A DNA stretch of 64,000 nt from contig JAHDYR010000038.1 in the NCBI GenBank assembly GCA_019828565.1, positions 372,001 through 436,000 of the forward strand, written 5' to 3'. A program made the translations under genes and the position numbers. This stretch comes from Carpediemonas membranifera. Lineage: Eukaryota > Fornicata. Shown piece after piece: positions 42,498-51,216 of the stretch (its first letter is position 1; every line of letters begins with the position of its first letter). The notes beneath the pieces were generated by a model that made no database searches, was not told where the DNA came from, and saw nothing but the letters and a program-made list of their open reading frames with translations.

Positions 42498-42623
42498 AGT
42501 GAACGTTGTCTCTGACTTGGGATGATGTGAGGACGTACTATATGGTCAAATTCTTGGCTAAGCCCGCATAAATCAGTCGTTTGGTGAATCGCGCAGGATA
42601 GGTAGCAAAACCGTTGACCAGTC

Positions 42624-42879
42624 ATGAACGGGCTCCGTTTCCACGCTCAGCAGCCGCAACAGCCACCATCGGAAGTATGTATGCGTCAAAGTTCACTTAC
42701 GCAGTTTGTTCGGAAGGTCAAGCTCGTCCAGCGCAAGTTTGAGAGCATCGCCCGTCCTGCGGTCCAATACGGCGCCATTCCCCTCATCCTTTACCTTGGT
42801 CTTACGGTATGCACCTTAATACATCCTCACACAGACTGATCCCCGTCCCAACATGCTCTCTGTGTTCAACCCGCTTTGA
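42624..42879 (+). CDS. TOM7: TOM7, small subunit of the mitochondrial outer-membrane translocase
   Basis: Three exons (42624-42674, 42705-42806, 42835-42879) encode 65 residues, the normal size for TOM7. The core QYGAIPLILYLGLT followed by RPNMLSVFNPL closely follows the family pattern (yeast has a YGWIPFVLYLG core and a RPNFLNLLSPL end). The C-terminal half exists only after splicing a 28-nt intron; unspliced, the frame ends in unrelated residues. TOM7 has one membrane helix and modulates assembly of the TOM complex around Tom40. Its presence indicates a mitochondrion-related organelle with a recognisable import pore. Easily missed by gene finders because of its size and tiny introns. Confidence 0.88.
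42675..42704 (+). other. 30-nt intron in TOM7
   Basis: Donor GTATGT, acceptor ACTTACGCAG. Its length is a multiple of three and it has no stop, so only the splice-site match and the family length argue for removal. Confidence 0.7.
42807..42834 (+). other. 28-nt intron in TOM7
   Basis: Donor GTATGC, acceptor CCTCACACAG. Removal restores the conserved C-terminus of TOM7. Confidence 0.9.
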
Positions 42880-42937
42880 CCCGCTGGTCCATCCGCAATA
42901 AACCGCGTCATTTACCTCATTGAGCTGTATCTGCCCA

Positions 42938-44070
42938 TCACTGGACGTCAGTGATGGCACTACCGTCCCTGATCATGGCATATCGGCCCTGACTTGCCCT
43001 GAACAGCTTGTCGTCGAGAGACTTTGAATCGGGTCCATGAAGCGAGCTCACGAGCCCACTAACGTCTGGCAGGAGGATGGCAGACAGCGCATGGGCCTCA
43101 AGTCCTCGCAGTCCGGCATATATACCTCTAGCAGCCACAGTGGTGTCGCCCTCGGCAGTCAGGTCGTGGTAATACCCTGACTCTGCCGTGGAGTCCGGCG
43201 AGGTTCCCTCCAATGTCGAGCACGCCGCACTCGCCAAGAGGTACGGCCACAGACTCCGCTACGATCTCAACCTCAGCCTCTGAGCGAACCACGAAAGCAG
43301 GAGCGTTGCCGGGGGCGTAGTGCTTTGAGGTGTTGGCCAGGTGCCAGCGACGATGGACCGACACCGACCTTGACGCTGACCTCAACGGCCCACGGACACG
43401 TCTCCACTGCCGCCTTGAGTGCCTCTACCGATGTCCCCCCGCGTCTGAGGACTGTCACGGCCCTGTTGTGGACTCGGGCCACAGTCGACTCGACTCCGAC
43501 ATCACAGGGGCCGTCGTCGATGATCAGGACGTCGTGTCTGCCGAGGTCCGCGAAAACATGGTCAGCTGTGGTGGGGCTGACGTGGCCGAACGTGTTTGCG
43601 GACGGGGCGGCGATGGGGAGATTGGTGTGCTCGAGAAGGGCGCGGGCAGTGGAGTTCGAGGGGACCCGGACGCCCACAGTGGGGCCGTCTGCCCGTACTA
43701 CGAGCGGGACGTCGGGCTGGGCTGTGCTTACGATGGTGAGAGGGCCAGGCCAGCACGAGGAGGCGAGGGCCTCGAAGACAACGGACTCGTCGTCTGATAG
43801 GTCCACAAGGGCTCGTGCAGCGGCAACGGAGTGGACGTGAACAATCACTGGGTCATCAAGAGGGCGTCCTTTGTACTCAAAGATGCGACGGACAGCAGCC
43901 TCGTCCTTTGCATGGACTCCGAGCCCGTATACGGTCTCAGTGGGCTAGGTGAGAGAAATGGAGCCTGGTACGAACGAATGCAACAAGCCGACCGGCACGA
44001 AGACGCCGCTCAAAGGCATCATCCTTCCAATCGCCAGTTCAGTGCAACCTTGATCGTGGCCATCTTGGCG
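42938..44070 (-). CDS. SUA5: SUA5/YrdC threonylcarbamoyl-AMP synthase, one intron and two single-base frame breaks
   Basis: The enzyme makes threonylcarbamoyl-AMP for tRNA t6A37. A 31-nt intron (43945-43975) joins RAGRLVAF to PTETVYGLG, the ATP-binding loop. KGRPLDDPVIVHVH, CWPGPLTIV, GVRVPSN and PSANTFGHVSPT follow, all family motifs. The SUA5-specific C-terminal domain is present (HYAPGNAPAF, DTTVAARGIYAGLR). The frame shifts by one extra A near 43320 (AAA run) and one extra G near 43206 (GGG run). Removing each restores a continuous, conserved reading, so sequence error is plausible. The first exon/start near 44070 is unresolved; a further 25-nt intron may exist there. Confidence 0.75.
43945..43975 (-). 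other. 31-nt intron in SUA5
   Basis: Donor GTTCGT, acceptor CTCACCTAG. Removal recreates the invariant AF-PTETVYGLG junction. Confidence 0.88.
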
Positions 44071-44273
44071 GGTTTGGTCCGATTCCAGGCAGAGATGGCC
44101 ACGCTAGTCGATGCATGCGTGAGCAACGCTGGGACAGTATGTGCTCAGCCAGTCACATTTGGCACAACACTCTGTTTGAGACATTACCATACCAGTCAAA
44201 CAATTCAAGGGTCATGATGCACCTGGATGATTTCGCGAACTGCTCGACCGCTCTCTCTCGTATTCCTCTTGGG

Positions 44274-44293
44274 TCAAGATTCGAGAATCTTGA
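44274..44293. promoter_or_regulatory. Inverted repeat TCAAGATTC-GA-GAATCTTGA upstream of HCP
   Basis: A perfect 9-bp inverted repeat with a 2-base centre, ending 44 bp before the HCP start codon. It has the form of a dimeric transcription-factor site; no factor is identified. Confidence 0.4.
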
Positions 44294-44337
44294 GATTTGA
44301 AACACAACCAAAAGCGAATCAGAAACACAACCACTTG

Positions 44338-46005
44338 ATGCAGCACCGAACTCCAATTGACATTGAGAATGTCCTATTGAAACACATCCCGTCTGTTTGT
44401 TACCAATGTGAACAAACAAGAGGCATGGGATGCAATGTTACGAGCGGCGTTTGCTCGAAAACACCCGAAACCACAGCCATACAAGACTATATCACTTGGC
44501 TATGTGTTCAGTTTGCAGTTAAGGCGGTGCAAGACCGCGATGTGATCGCTGACGAGATGCTCGTCCTTTTCAACCAGGCAATGTTCTCAACGGTGACCAA
44601 TGTCAATTTCGATGACGTTGATTTGATGCTCTACGCTGATATCCTCGCCGAGCGGATGGGAAGCATCGGCATCACCGGCGTCAAAAAGTCCGCCGCTGAA
44701 GCTGCGTCGACCCTCAAGGACTACGGGCTCGCCCACCGCATCCACAAGTTCGGCGAGACCGTCGCCGGCCTCCGCGAGACCGTTGTCTACGGCATCCGTG
44801 GCGCCGCCGCCTACGCGGACCACGTCTTCGTGCTCGAGGGCCTCGACCCCGTGCGCAAGGAGACGTGGATGAACGTCGAGGCGATGGCCGAGCTCAACAA
44901 GGACGACCTGTCCGTCGACGCGCTCCTCGGCCTCACGCTCAAGGTCGGCGAGGCCAACTTCGGCATCATGGCCGCGCTCGACAAGGCGCACAACGCGGCG
45001 CTCGGCCAGCCCAGCTTCGCGCCCGTCAACACCCGACCCGTCGAGGGCAAGTGCATCCTCATCACGGGCCACGACATGGACGACCTCCACAAGCTGCTCG
45101 AGCAGTGCGAGGCGCGCGGCGTGAACGTCTTCACCCACGGCGAGATGATCCCCGCCCACGCCTACCCCGCCCTGCGCAAGTACAAGTGCCTCGTCGGCAA
45201 CTACGGCACGTCGTGGCGCAACCAGCGCAAGGAGTTCCCGCTCTTCCCCGGCCCCGTGCTCTTCACGACGAACTGCATCATGCCCCCGCGCGAGGACTAC
45301 AAGCACCGCGTGTTCACGACCGGCCGCGTCGGCTTCCCGGGCCTGACCCACGTCGCGAACGGCGAGTTCGAGTCCGTGATCGCGGCCGCGCTCGAGGCGC
45401 CCGGCTACACCAAAGCCGACGTCGAGGCCGCCAACGCCGAGTCGCCCCTGCTCGTCGGCGCGATGCACGCCGAGGTTCTGAGCCACGCGGGCAAGGTCCT
45501 CGAGCTGATCTCCGCGGGCAAGTTGCGCCACATCTTCTTCATCGGCGGCTGCGACGGCAGCACGCCCGGCCGCAACTACTTCTCGGACCTCGCCGAGGCC
45601 ATCCCCGACGACTGCCTGATCCTGACCGGCGCTTGCGGCCGCTTCCGCATCAACCGCGTCAAGGACTACGGCGACATCGAGGGCATCCCGCGCCTGCTCG
45701 ACGTCGGCCAGTGCAACGACGTCTTCAGCGCCATCAAGATCGCGGTCGCCCTTTCCGAGGCCACCGGGCTCGCCGTCAATGACCTGCCGCTCTCGCTGTG
45801 CGTGAGCTGGTTCGAGCAGAAGGCCGTCGCCGTGCTGCTGACGCTGCTCCACCTGGGCATCCGCAACATCCGCCTCGGCCCCTCGCTGCCCCGCTTCCTA
45901 ACCCCCGACGCCCTCGCCGTGCTGGCCGACAAGTTCGCCCTGAAGCCCACGAACAACAAGGACGCCAAGGGCGACCTCGCCGACATGCTCGCCGGCGAGC
46001 ACTAG
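44338..46005 (+). CDS. hcp: Hybrid-cluster protein (hydroxylamine reductase / NO reductase / S-nitrosylase)
   Basis: 555 residues from ATG 44338, the normal HCP length. The N-terminal cysteine motif CYQCEQTRGMGCNVTSGVC (C-x2-C-x7-C-x6-C) binds the first Fe-S cluster. Hybrid-cluster ligands lie in the C-terminal domain (GHDMDDL, HGEMIPAH, NCIMPP, GGCDGS, TGACGRFR). HCPs detoxify hydroxylamine or nitric oxide and are common in anaerobes and anaerobic protists. The coding sequence becomes strongly GC-rich, especially at third positions, from about 44700 onward, unlike its first 300 bases and unlike its neighbours. This fits lateral transfer or unusual codon use. An upstream Met at 44227 is unlikely, as the palindrome at 44274 would be coding. 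Confidence 0.95.
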   Translation: MQHRTPIDIENVLLKHIPSVCYQCEQTRGMGCNVTSGVCSKTPETTAIQDYITWLCVQFAVKAVQDRDVIADEMLVLFNQAMFSTVTNVNFDDVDLMLYADILAERMGSIGITGVKKSAAEAASTLKDYGLAHRIHKFGETVAGLRETVVYGIRGAAAYADHVFVLEGLDPVRKETWMNVEAMAELNKDDLSVDALLGLTLKVGEANFGIMAALDKAHNAALGQPSFAPVNTRPVEGKCILITGHDMDDLHKLLEQCEARGVNVFTHGEMIPAHAYPALRKYKCLVGNYGTSWRNQRKEFPLFPGPVLFTTNCIMPPREDYKHRVFTTGRVGFPGLTHVANGEFESVIAAALEAPGYTKADVEAANAESPLLVGAMHAEVLSHAGKVLELISAGKLRHIFFIGGCDGSTPGRNYFSDLAEAIPDDCLILTGACGRFRINRVKDYGDIEGIPRLLDVGQCNDVFSAIKIAVALSEATGLAVNDLPLSLCVSWFEQKAVAVLLTLLHLGIRNIRLGPSLPRFLTPDALAVLADKFALKPTNNKDAKGDLADMLAGEH

Positions 46006-46075
46006 ATTAACCTGGTAAATTTCACGTATCGCGTGACCTGTGGTCATTTACGCTGCTCCAAGTGTTACCTTACCT

Positions 46076-46553
46076 TACGTTCCAGTGGCTGATGACGCAC
46101 CCCATTCCCACCGAGGGCGCCTATCCCTACATGGAGATCGACCACAAGTGCGACATCTCCAAGGTTCCCGCCAACATGATGTACCCTGCTGGGCTCATTA
46201 CTGCCGTCAAGCTGGTTCCAGAGGGCGACGAAAACGCCCTGCTCCACGCCCTTCAGTCGAACGTCATTGCGATTGGTGTCTGCGACGACACCCCCGACTT
46301 CAAGTCATCCAACGACCGTGTGGCCAAGACCACCATGAAGTGCACTCCCAACCGCATTGGCCACTCTGTCACTCTCGTCGGTGCGGGCATTGACGAGATC
46401 ACTGGCGAGGAGTACTGGGAGGTCCAGAACTCGTGGAGCTACCTCTGGCGAGATCGCGGCCACATCCGTATCGCCCGTAACCGCGGCGACCAGTTCGGCG
46501 TGGCGCTCCAGGCGGCCTACCCCGTTCTTGACCCCAGCAAGATCCCCTTCTAA
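46076..46553 (+). pseudogene. 3' fragment of the cysteine protease gene (copy B)
   Basis: Carries the His and Asn part of a papain-like domain (GHSVTLVG, QNSWSYLW) to the same TAA stop as the full gene. It lacks exon 1, the intron, the signal peptide and the catalytic Cys. The frame can start at a chance upstream codon (46062), but the product could not be an active protease. Confidence 0.88.
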
Positions 46554-46653
46554 ATGGATGATTGGCGATCCAATATGGCGCACTCCAAGGCCTGGAAATG
46601 ATCTTTGCGCTGGTGCAGCTTACCGCGATGCATTCGGTCGCGAAGGTCAAACA

Positions 46654-47419
46654 CATGAACTATGGACATCTTGTACTTGGGCCTCCGGGAGCAGGTAAAA
46701 CAGTCTATTGCCCGCAGCTGTGAGCTTCATGCGCAAGATCAAGCGCCCAGCAGCCATAATCAACCTCGACAGCGCGAATGAGCACCTTGAGGCGTCCTAC
46801 AAGCCCTATTGGGACATTCGCTCTATAATTGCCATGGAGAAAGTCATGGCTGATGAAGGTCTTGGCCCCAACGGCGCCATGGTCTTCTGCATGGAGTGCC
46901 TTGAGAAGAATCTCGACGCGCTCCTCGCCGCCATCCGGGAACTCAAAGGTGGCGCCTTCCTGATCTTCGACCTTCCCGGCCAGACCGAGCTGTACACTGT
47001 CCACAACTCCCTTGCCGCCATCCTCCATCGCCTTGAGAAAGAACTGAAGCTCGTTCGACGAGGATGACCTTCGGGACGACGATAGGTTCGACCCGGAGCG
47101 ATGCATTGACATGCTGAACCGGGCAGAGTCGTACGGCCCGTTTAGGGAGTACAACGCGGGCGTCCGGGACCTGCTGGCCGACTTCAGCCTGGTCGCCTTC
47201 ACACCCCTCTGCTCCAGGGACGATAAGTCCATTGCATCGCTGATACAGACAGCTGACGGGAGGATTGGGTACATCCCCGGCCTCCTCGGCGAGACCGACC
47301 GGGATCCCCTCTCGATAGCCCAGGACATGGCGTCTGGGCTGTACGAGCCGACAGAGGAGGAGGCGAGCGTGGAGGACCAGGTGCTGGAGCAGCTCAAGGG
47401 CATCATGCGGCTTGTGTAG
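46654..47419 (+). pseudogene. GPN-loop GTPase, disabled (copy B)
   Basis: Same structure and same lesions as copy A: the P-loop GPPGAGKT at 46678-46701, one missing base in the CCC run at 46710-46713, and loss of about 50 residues including the (N/S)KxD motif at about 47055. Differences from copy A are single bases (for example FCMEC here against FCMES). The shared lesions show they predate the duplication, or reflect the same assembly problem. Confidence 0.7.
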
Positions 47420-47946
47420 TGTTCCAGTTCGCAATACTTCCCCTGCTAACGCGCTCTGCCGCCCCCACGAGCAGTATTGTTTGATTTAATCAAAAGTTTT
47501 GACAGATTTGCTCACAACCTACTTTGCCTACTTCGAACCTCACAATGGGCAATATAACACAGCCTGCTGACGATCAAGGTTCTTTTTTTCAAATCGGTGA
47601 GCGGGATTCCGAAATTCCGAGCAGCGAGGTTTCTATCGATTACAAGACTGGGCAAATGAAATTCTAAGCCTTCCATCAAGTACTTGGTAAAGATTTGATC
47701 CCGAAAAGAAAAGGACGGATGTAACGCAGTCTTTTGACCTGTGGGCATGCCTGAAACTGAAAGGAACGAAAATGATTGGCAGATACAATTTGACCCAAGA
47801 TGCGAGAGAATGCCACTACTATGCTGGATGGCACAAGTGGAGTAGCTCTGGCATAACCAGTTCTCATCCCATGTTTCCCGTTTCTGTAGTGCCGCCAGAT
47901 TATTCAGCATGACAAGCGATCAGTTTGTAGCCAGCAGCCCCGATCT

Positions 47947-48656
47947 GGCTGGCGTTCGAGTGCATCGACTGAGTTGAGCGAGGTGGGGGCCTGCGACTCA
48001 ATATTGATCTCGATACTGAACCGCAAGCCGACCAGCATCGGGCACCTCTCCGACGGCGAAGTGTGAATCAAGCTGATATCGCTACCGTATGCCATATGTG
48101 CGCGTTCGGTGGTCTCTCGGTTTATTCCCTTCAGTTGAAGGTTCCAAGCGGTTCGTCTGCGCTGATGTTCTCATCGTCGCGGAACCATGTCGTCATTGCC
48201 AACGCCAGTGTAAGGAGTAGTTTGCACCTGTCCCATTCTTCTTTGCTTGCTTTGATCTTCAATCCAAGTGGGAGATGATGCGATCCTAATCCTGCGTCAT
48301 CGTGACACCGGGAAGATTCGATGAGAAAATTCGATTTTCGTCCGACCCAAGGTCTAACCCCCGCTGTCTCATCGACGCCTGATGCGATCCCTAGCCTCGC
48401 TTGGGGTTGCTACGGGCTGAATAGCCATAAAAGTAAGGTAAGCTGTTTTCACGGCAATCTCCGGAAGAATTGGATCTGAATCTAAATTGAGCTGCAATTG
48501 AGAATCGAGGTCATGCGTTCCCTTCGTTGCCCACCCCGGCTTAACCTTGCTTCCCGAGCGGCATCGCCAGCACCCGAGTGCTCTGTGGATCGGCGCTTCG
48601 GCCGGGACTGGGGCAGTCGACGCCCGTCAGCGCGCTGGGATGGCGCAGCCTAGCTG
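47947..48656. other. No supported gene
   Basis: Unique sequence between the duplication edge and the RCC1-like gene. Only short frames; part may be 5' sequence of the next gene. Confidence 0.4.
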
Positions 48657-50444
48657 GTGGCAGCACTCTCGGCGCGCGTCGGTGGTCGACGACTCGGCGA
48701 CTGTGGCCACAAGAGGACAGCGCCAGCTTGGATGGGCGAAGCAGCGCCACAACACGATTCCGCGGCATTGGGCGTTGAGCATGCGCTGATATCCGCATTC
48801 CGCGTTTCGACTGTTGCAACCGCCTCCATCCCCGGGGACATCCCCTCTCTGCTCCGCCACGCCTACTCCAGGCACTTCAACAAGGTCATGCCGGTAGAGC
48901 GCGATGCAGAGACCACCAGTGCATCAGCGAGCAGCGCAGAACTCGAATCCCTGCAAACCATGCTCTCGAGAATTCCCCCTCTGAAACCAACCGCGCAAGC
49001 CCTGCTCGACCGCGCCCGCTCGATCCTCGCAGACGGCCCCCCGCTCTCCATGAACGTCGAGCTCGCGGAGGGGCAGGAGCTCCCGGTCGCCCTGCACACC
49101 CTGCTCCAAGGCACGCTGTGGGCCGTGATGATGGCGAGTGGTGCTGACCCAGACCTCATCCCACTCAAACCAGACGAAGCTTGCTTTGACATCTTCGGAG
49201 AAGAAGCTTGTAACGACTCCGACTACACTGAATTCGATGAGGCCGAGGAGGAGAGCTACACTGACGCTGACAAGCTCCCCTGGTTTCTCTGCAAGAAATT
49301 GTACTTCACCCATGAGATCGCCCAGAAAGACGGCCACTCAGAGCTGCACACGGGCCTCTACTTCAGATGCATTCGAACGCGACACTATGCAGGGCGGTTC
49401 TTTGCAGGCAATCCGACTTTCCCCAAGTACCACTGGCTCCGCTGCCCACCCGTCCTCAGGCATGTCATGTGGACGGATACGATCTTCCTGGTGACAGCCA
49501 AGGGCCTCTATCGTCAGGCTGGCGAGGAACATCTTGGCACAACCCCCGCCTCCCGTGTCCGCTTCTCACTATGCCCCGAGATCCAGCAGTACGAGGCTGA
49601 CCAGCCTGCATGGCACAAGGACCGCGTTGTCACTGACCTTGTCGTCGGGGAGGGAGAAGTTGACCTTGCCATGCTCCTCACCCCAGTCGGTGTGGCCGCC
49701 CTGTCCTATAGCGGGACGTACGTCCTGGTTGACGACAGAGAGGACGGCGAGAACTTCGCACCGGTTGCCATGCCGGACGGATTCATCCCGGATCAGATCA
49801 TGCTGGACGGGGCGACCGTGATTGTGTCAGATGGGGACCGTCAGGCCGTTGGCGGGGCTAACGAGAGTGGCCAGCTGGGGCTTGGGCACGAATCCGAGGT
49901 GATCGGTGTGGTCGAGATACCATTCCACGTGGAAAGAATATTCTCCTTCGAGGAGGAGGCGACAATCTTTATTATCGACGGCAAACCCATGATCGCAGGC
50001 CTCGTGCCCATTGAGCTAACGCTTGCCGGCGCGCTGGCCCCTTATACCCCCACTCTTGGGGCGAGCCGAGACCCAGCAGACGTCCATTGCCTCGTCCCGA
50101 CCCCACTATCGCCCAAGTTGCGGCGGATCTTCGAGGGTGGGCACATCACGACCTTTGAAGACGAGAGTTACATAGTGCTCTATGTTTATTCTGGAGCAGA
50201 TGAGGATGTATTTTTTACCACCCAGCTTCCGTTTGAAGTGGTCAACCTGCGGAAGTTTTACGAGGACTATGACGAGGGCAAGGTCGACCTGCTCATGACC
50301 GACACCATGGGTGACATGTACCGCGTGTCTGCTGATACAGATTCGGCCGATCCTGCGGTCACGGTCGTGTCATGGACGAAGGGGAGAGGCGGGACGATGC
50401 CAATGCATGTCACGGTCGACCTGACCAAGCCGGGGTGGGGGTGA
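48657..50444 (+). CDS. RCC1-like beta-propeller protein
   Basis: A 595-codon open frame; probable ATG starts are 48732 and 48888 (MPVERDAETTSAS). The N-terminal ~200 residues are not recognised. The rest has RCC1-type blades: VSDGDRQAVGGANESGQLGLG, EEEATIFIIDGKPMIAG, and several less regular ones (FLVTAKGLYRQAG; YVLVDDREDG). Fewer canonical repeats than RCC1 itself suggest a diverged propeller scaffold rather than the Ran exchange factor. Fragments of paralogues lie at 21260-21945, 29618-29990 and 30110-30292, so this is a local multigene family. Confidence 0.65.
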   Translation: MAALSARVGGRRLGDCGHKRTAPAWMGEAAPQHDSAALGVEHALISAFRVSTVATASIPGDIPSLLRHAYSRHFNKVMPVERDAETTSASASSAELESLQTMLSRIPPLKPTAQALLDRARSILADGPPLSMNVELAEGQELPVALHTLLQGTLWAVMMASGADPDLIPLKPDEACFDIFGEEACNDSDYTEFDEAEEESYTDADKLPWFLCKKLYFTHEIAQKDGHSELHTGLYFRCIRTRHYAGRFFAGNPTFPKYHWLRCPPVLRHVMWTDTIFLVTAKGLYRQAGEEHLGTTPASRVRFSLCPEIQQYEADQPAWHKDRVVTDLVVGEGEVDLAMLLTPVGVAALSYSGTYVLVDDREDGENFAPVAMPDGFIPDQIMLDGATVIVSDGDRQAVGGANESGQLGLGHESEVIGVVEIPFHVERIFSFEEEATIFIIDGKPMIAGLVPIELTLAGALAPYTPTLGASRDPADVHCLVPTPLSPKLRRIFEGGHITTFEDESYIVLYVYSGADEDVFFTTQLPFEVVNLRKFYEDYDEGKVDLLMTDTMGDMYRVSADTDSADPAVTVVSWTKGRGGTMPMHVTVDLTKPGWG

Positions 50445-50603
50445 GTCTTTCACTTAGCATAGACGTGTGAGATGTCCTCTTATGCTCAGTGAATAAAGCT
50501 ATCATGTGGACACTTTGTGCATTGAGCTGCCGAAGTAGCGGTCGCATCTCTGCTTTGCCATTTGAGCCAACTATAAACGGACGGCCGCAAGCTGGCATCT
50601 GAA

Positions 50604-51122
50604 ATGGCGAGGGTGACTGATGCCCATTTCAACAAGAATATTGTACGAAGATCCCTCCCTTACGTGAACCTCCAAGCCAAATTTTCAGCACGTGTGGCGA
50701 GTGGAAGAAGTGTCGGATATTCGACAACCCACATGCCTTTTACAGCAGAAACACGACCAAGAAACTCACAAATGAATGAAAACACCCAAACGGAGGATAG
50801 ATTACTAGTATCAGCTCCAACATCCTCAGAATCCTGGGGCTCCATTGCTCAACAGCCAAAAAACAGCTACTTGGACAGATTAGCACTGCCTTCCACACAC
50901 CAAAGGACAAAATCAGAATACGGGGGCCCTTATCCGCCACATTCACTCGCAACACGGATATTCCGCAGCCGATTGCGCGATCTCCAAGGACGCCGTGAGG
51001 GAGCACTCGAGCTGACGGAGCCGGAGCAATCGGACGCGGACGTCGCCGAGTACTTGCTGCCCGCAAACTCTGTGGTGAAGGTCATGGGGCCGGAGTCGCT
51101 CTTCTCTCGCCAGGTCCACTGA
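50604..51122 (+). CDS. Hypothetical 172-aa protein
   Basis: The frame starts MARVTDAHFNKN and ends in an acidic, helix-prone segment (LELTEPEQSDADVAEYLL). It is basic and Ser/Thr-rich in the middle. No family or targeting signal recognised. It converges on the ABC transporter with about 95 bp between the stops. Confidence 0.45.
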   Translation: MARVTDAHFNKNIVRRSLPYVNLQAKFSARVASGRSVGYSTTHMPFTAETRPRNSQMNENTQTEDRLLVSAPTSSESWGSIAQQPKNSYLDRLALPSTHQRTKSEYGGPYPPHSLATRIFRSRLRDLQGRREGALELTEPEQSDADVAEYLLPANSVVKVMGPESLFSRQVH

Positions 51123-51216
51123 GGTTGAGGTGGGATGCTAATCACACCGCCGAGAGAGTATTGAGTTACATGTAGACACGTAAAACTGTAACAGTCGTAG
51201 GGACCTTCATATCCTT

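Larger units (their letters stand above)
46076..47946 (+). repeat. Inverted segmental duplication, copy B (1871 bp)
   Basis: Reverse complement of 32427-34298 with about six differences. It begins 71 bp after the HCP stop. Whatever joined it here brought a 3' protease fragment and the broken GPN GTPase. Sequence identity stops abruptly at both ends. Confidence 0.93.

Noticed and set aside
44587-45852. 421-codon minus-strand ORF and 305-codon plus-strand ORF in the HCP gene
   Set aside because: GC-rich shadows of HCP with low-complexity Arg/Ala/Glu composition and no motif.
46692-46714. 23-nt GT-AG segment in the GPN GTPase as an intron
   Set aside because: It splices in frame but would remove the GKT of the P-loop; the family alignment fits better with one missing C in the CCC run.
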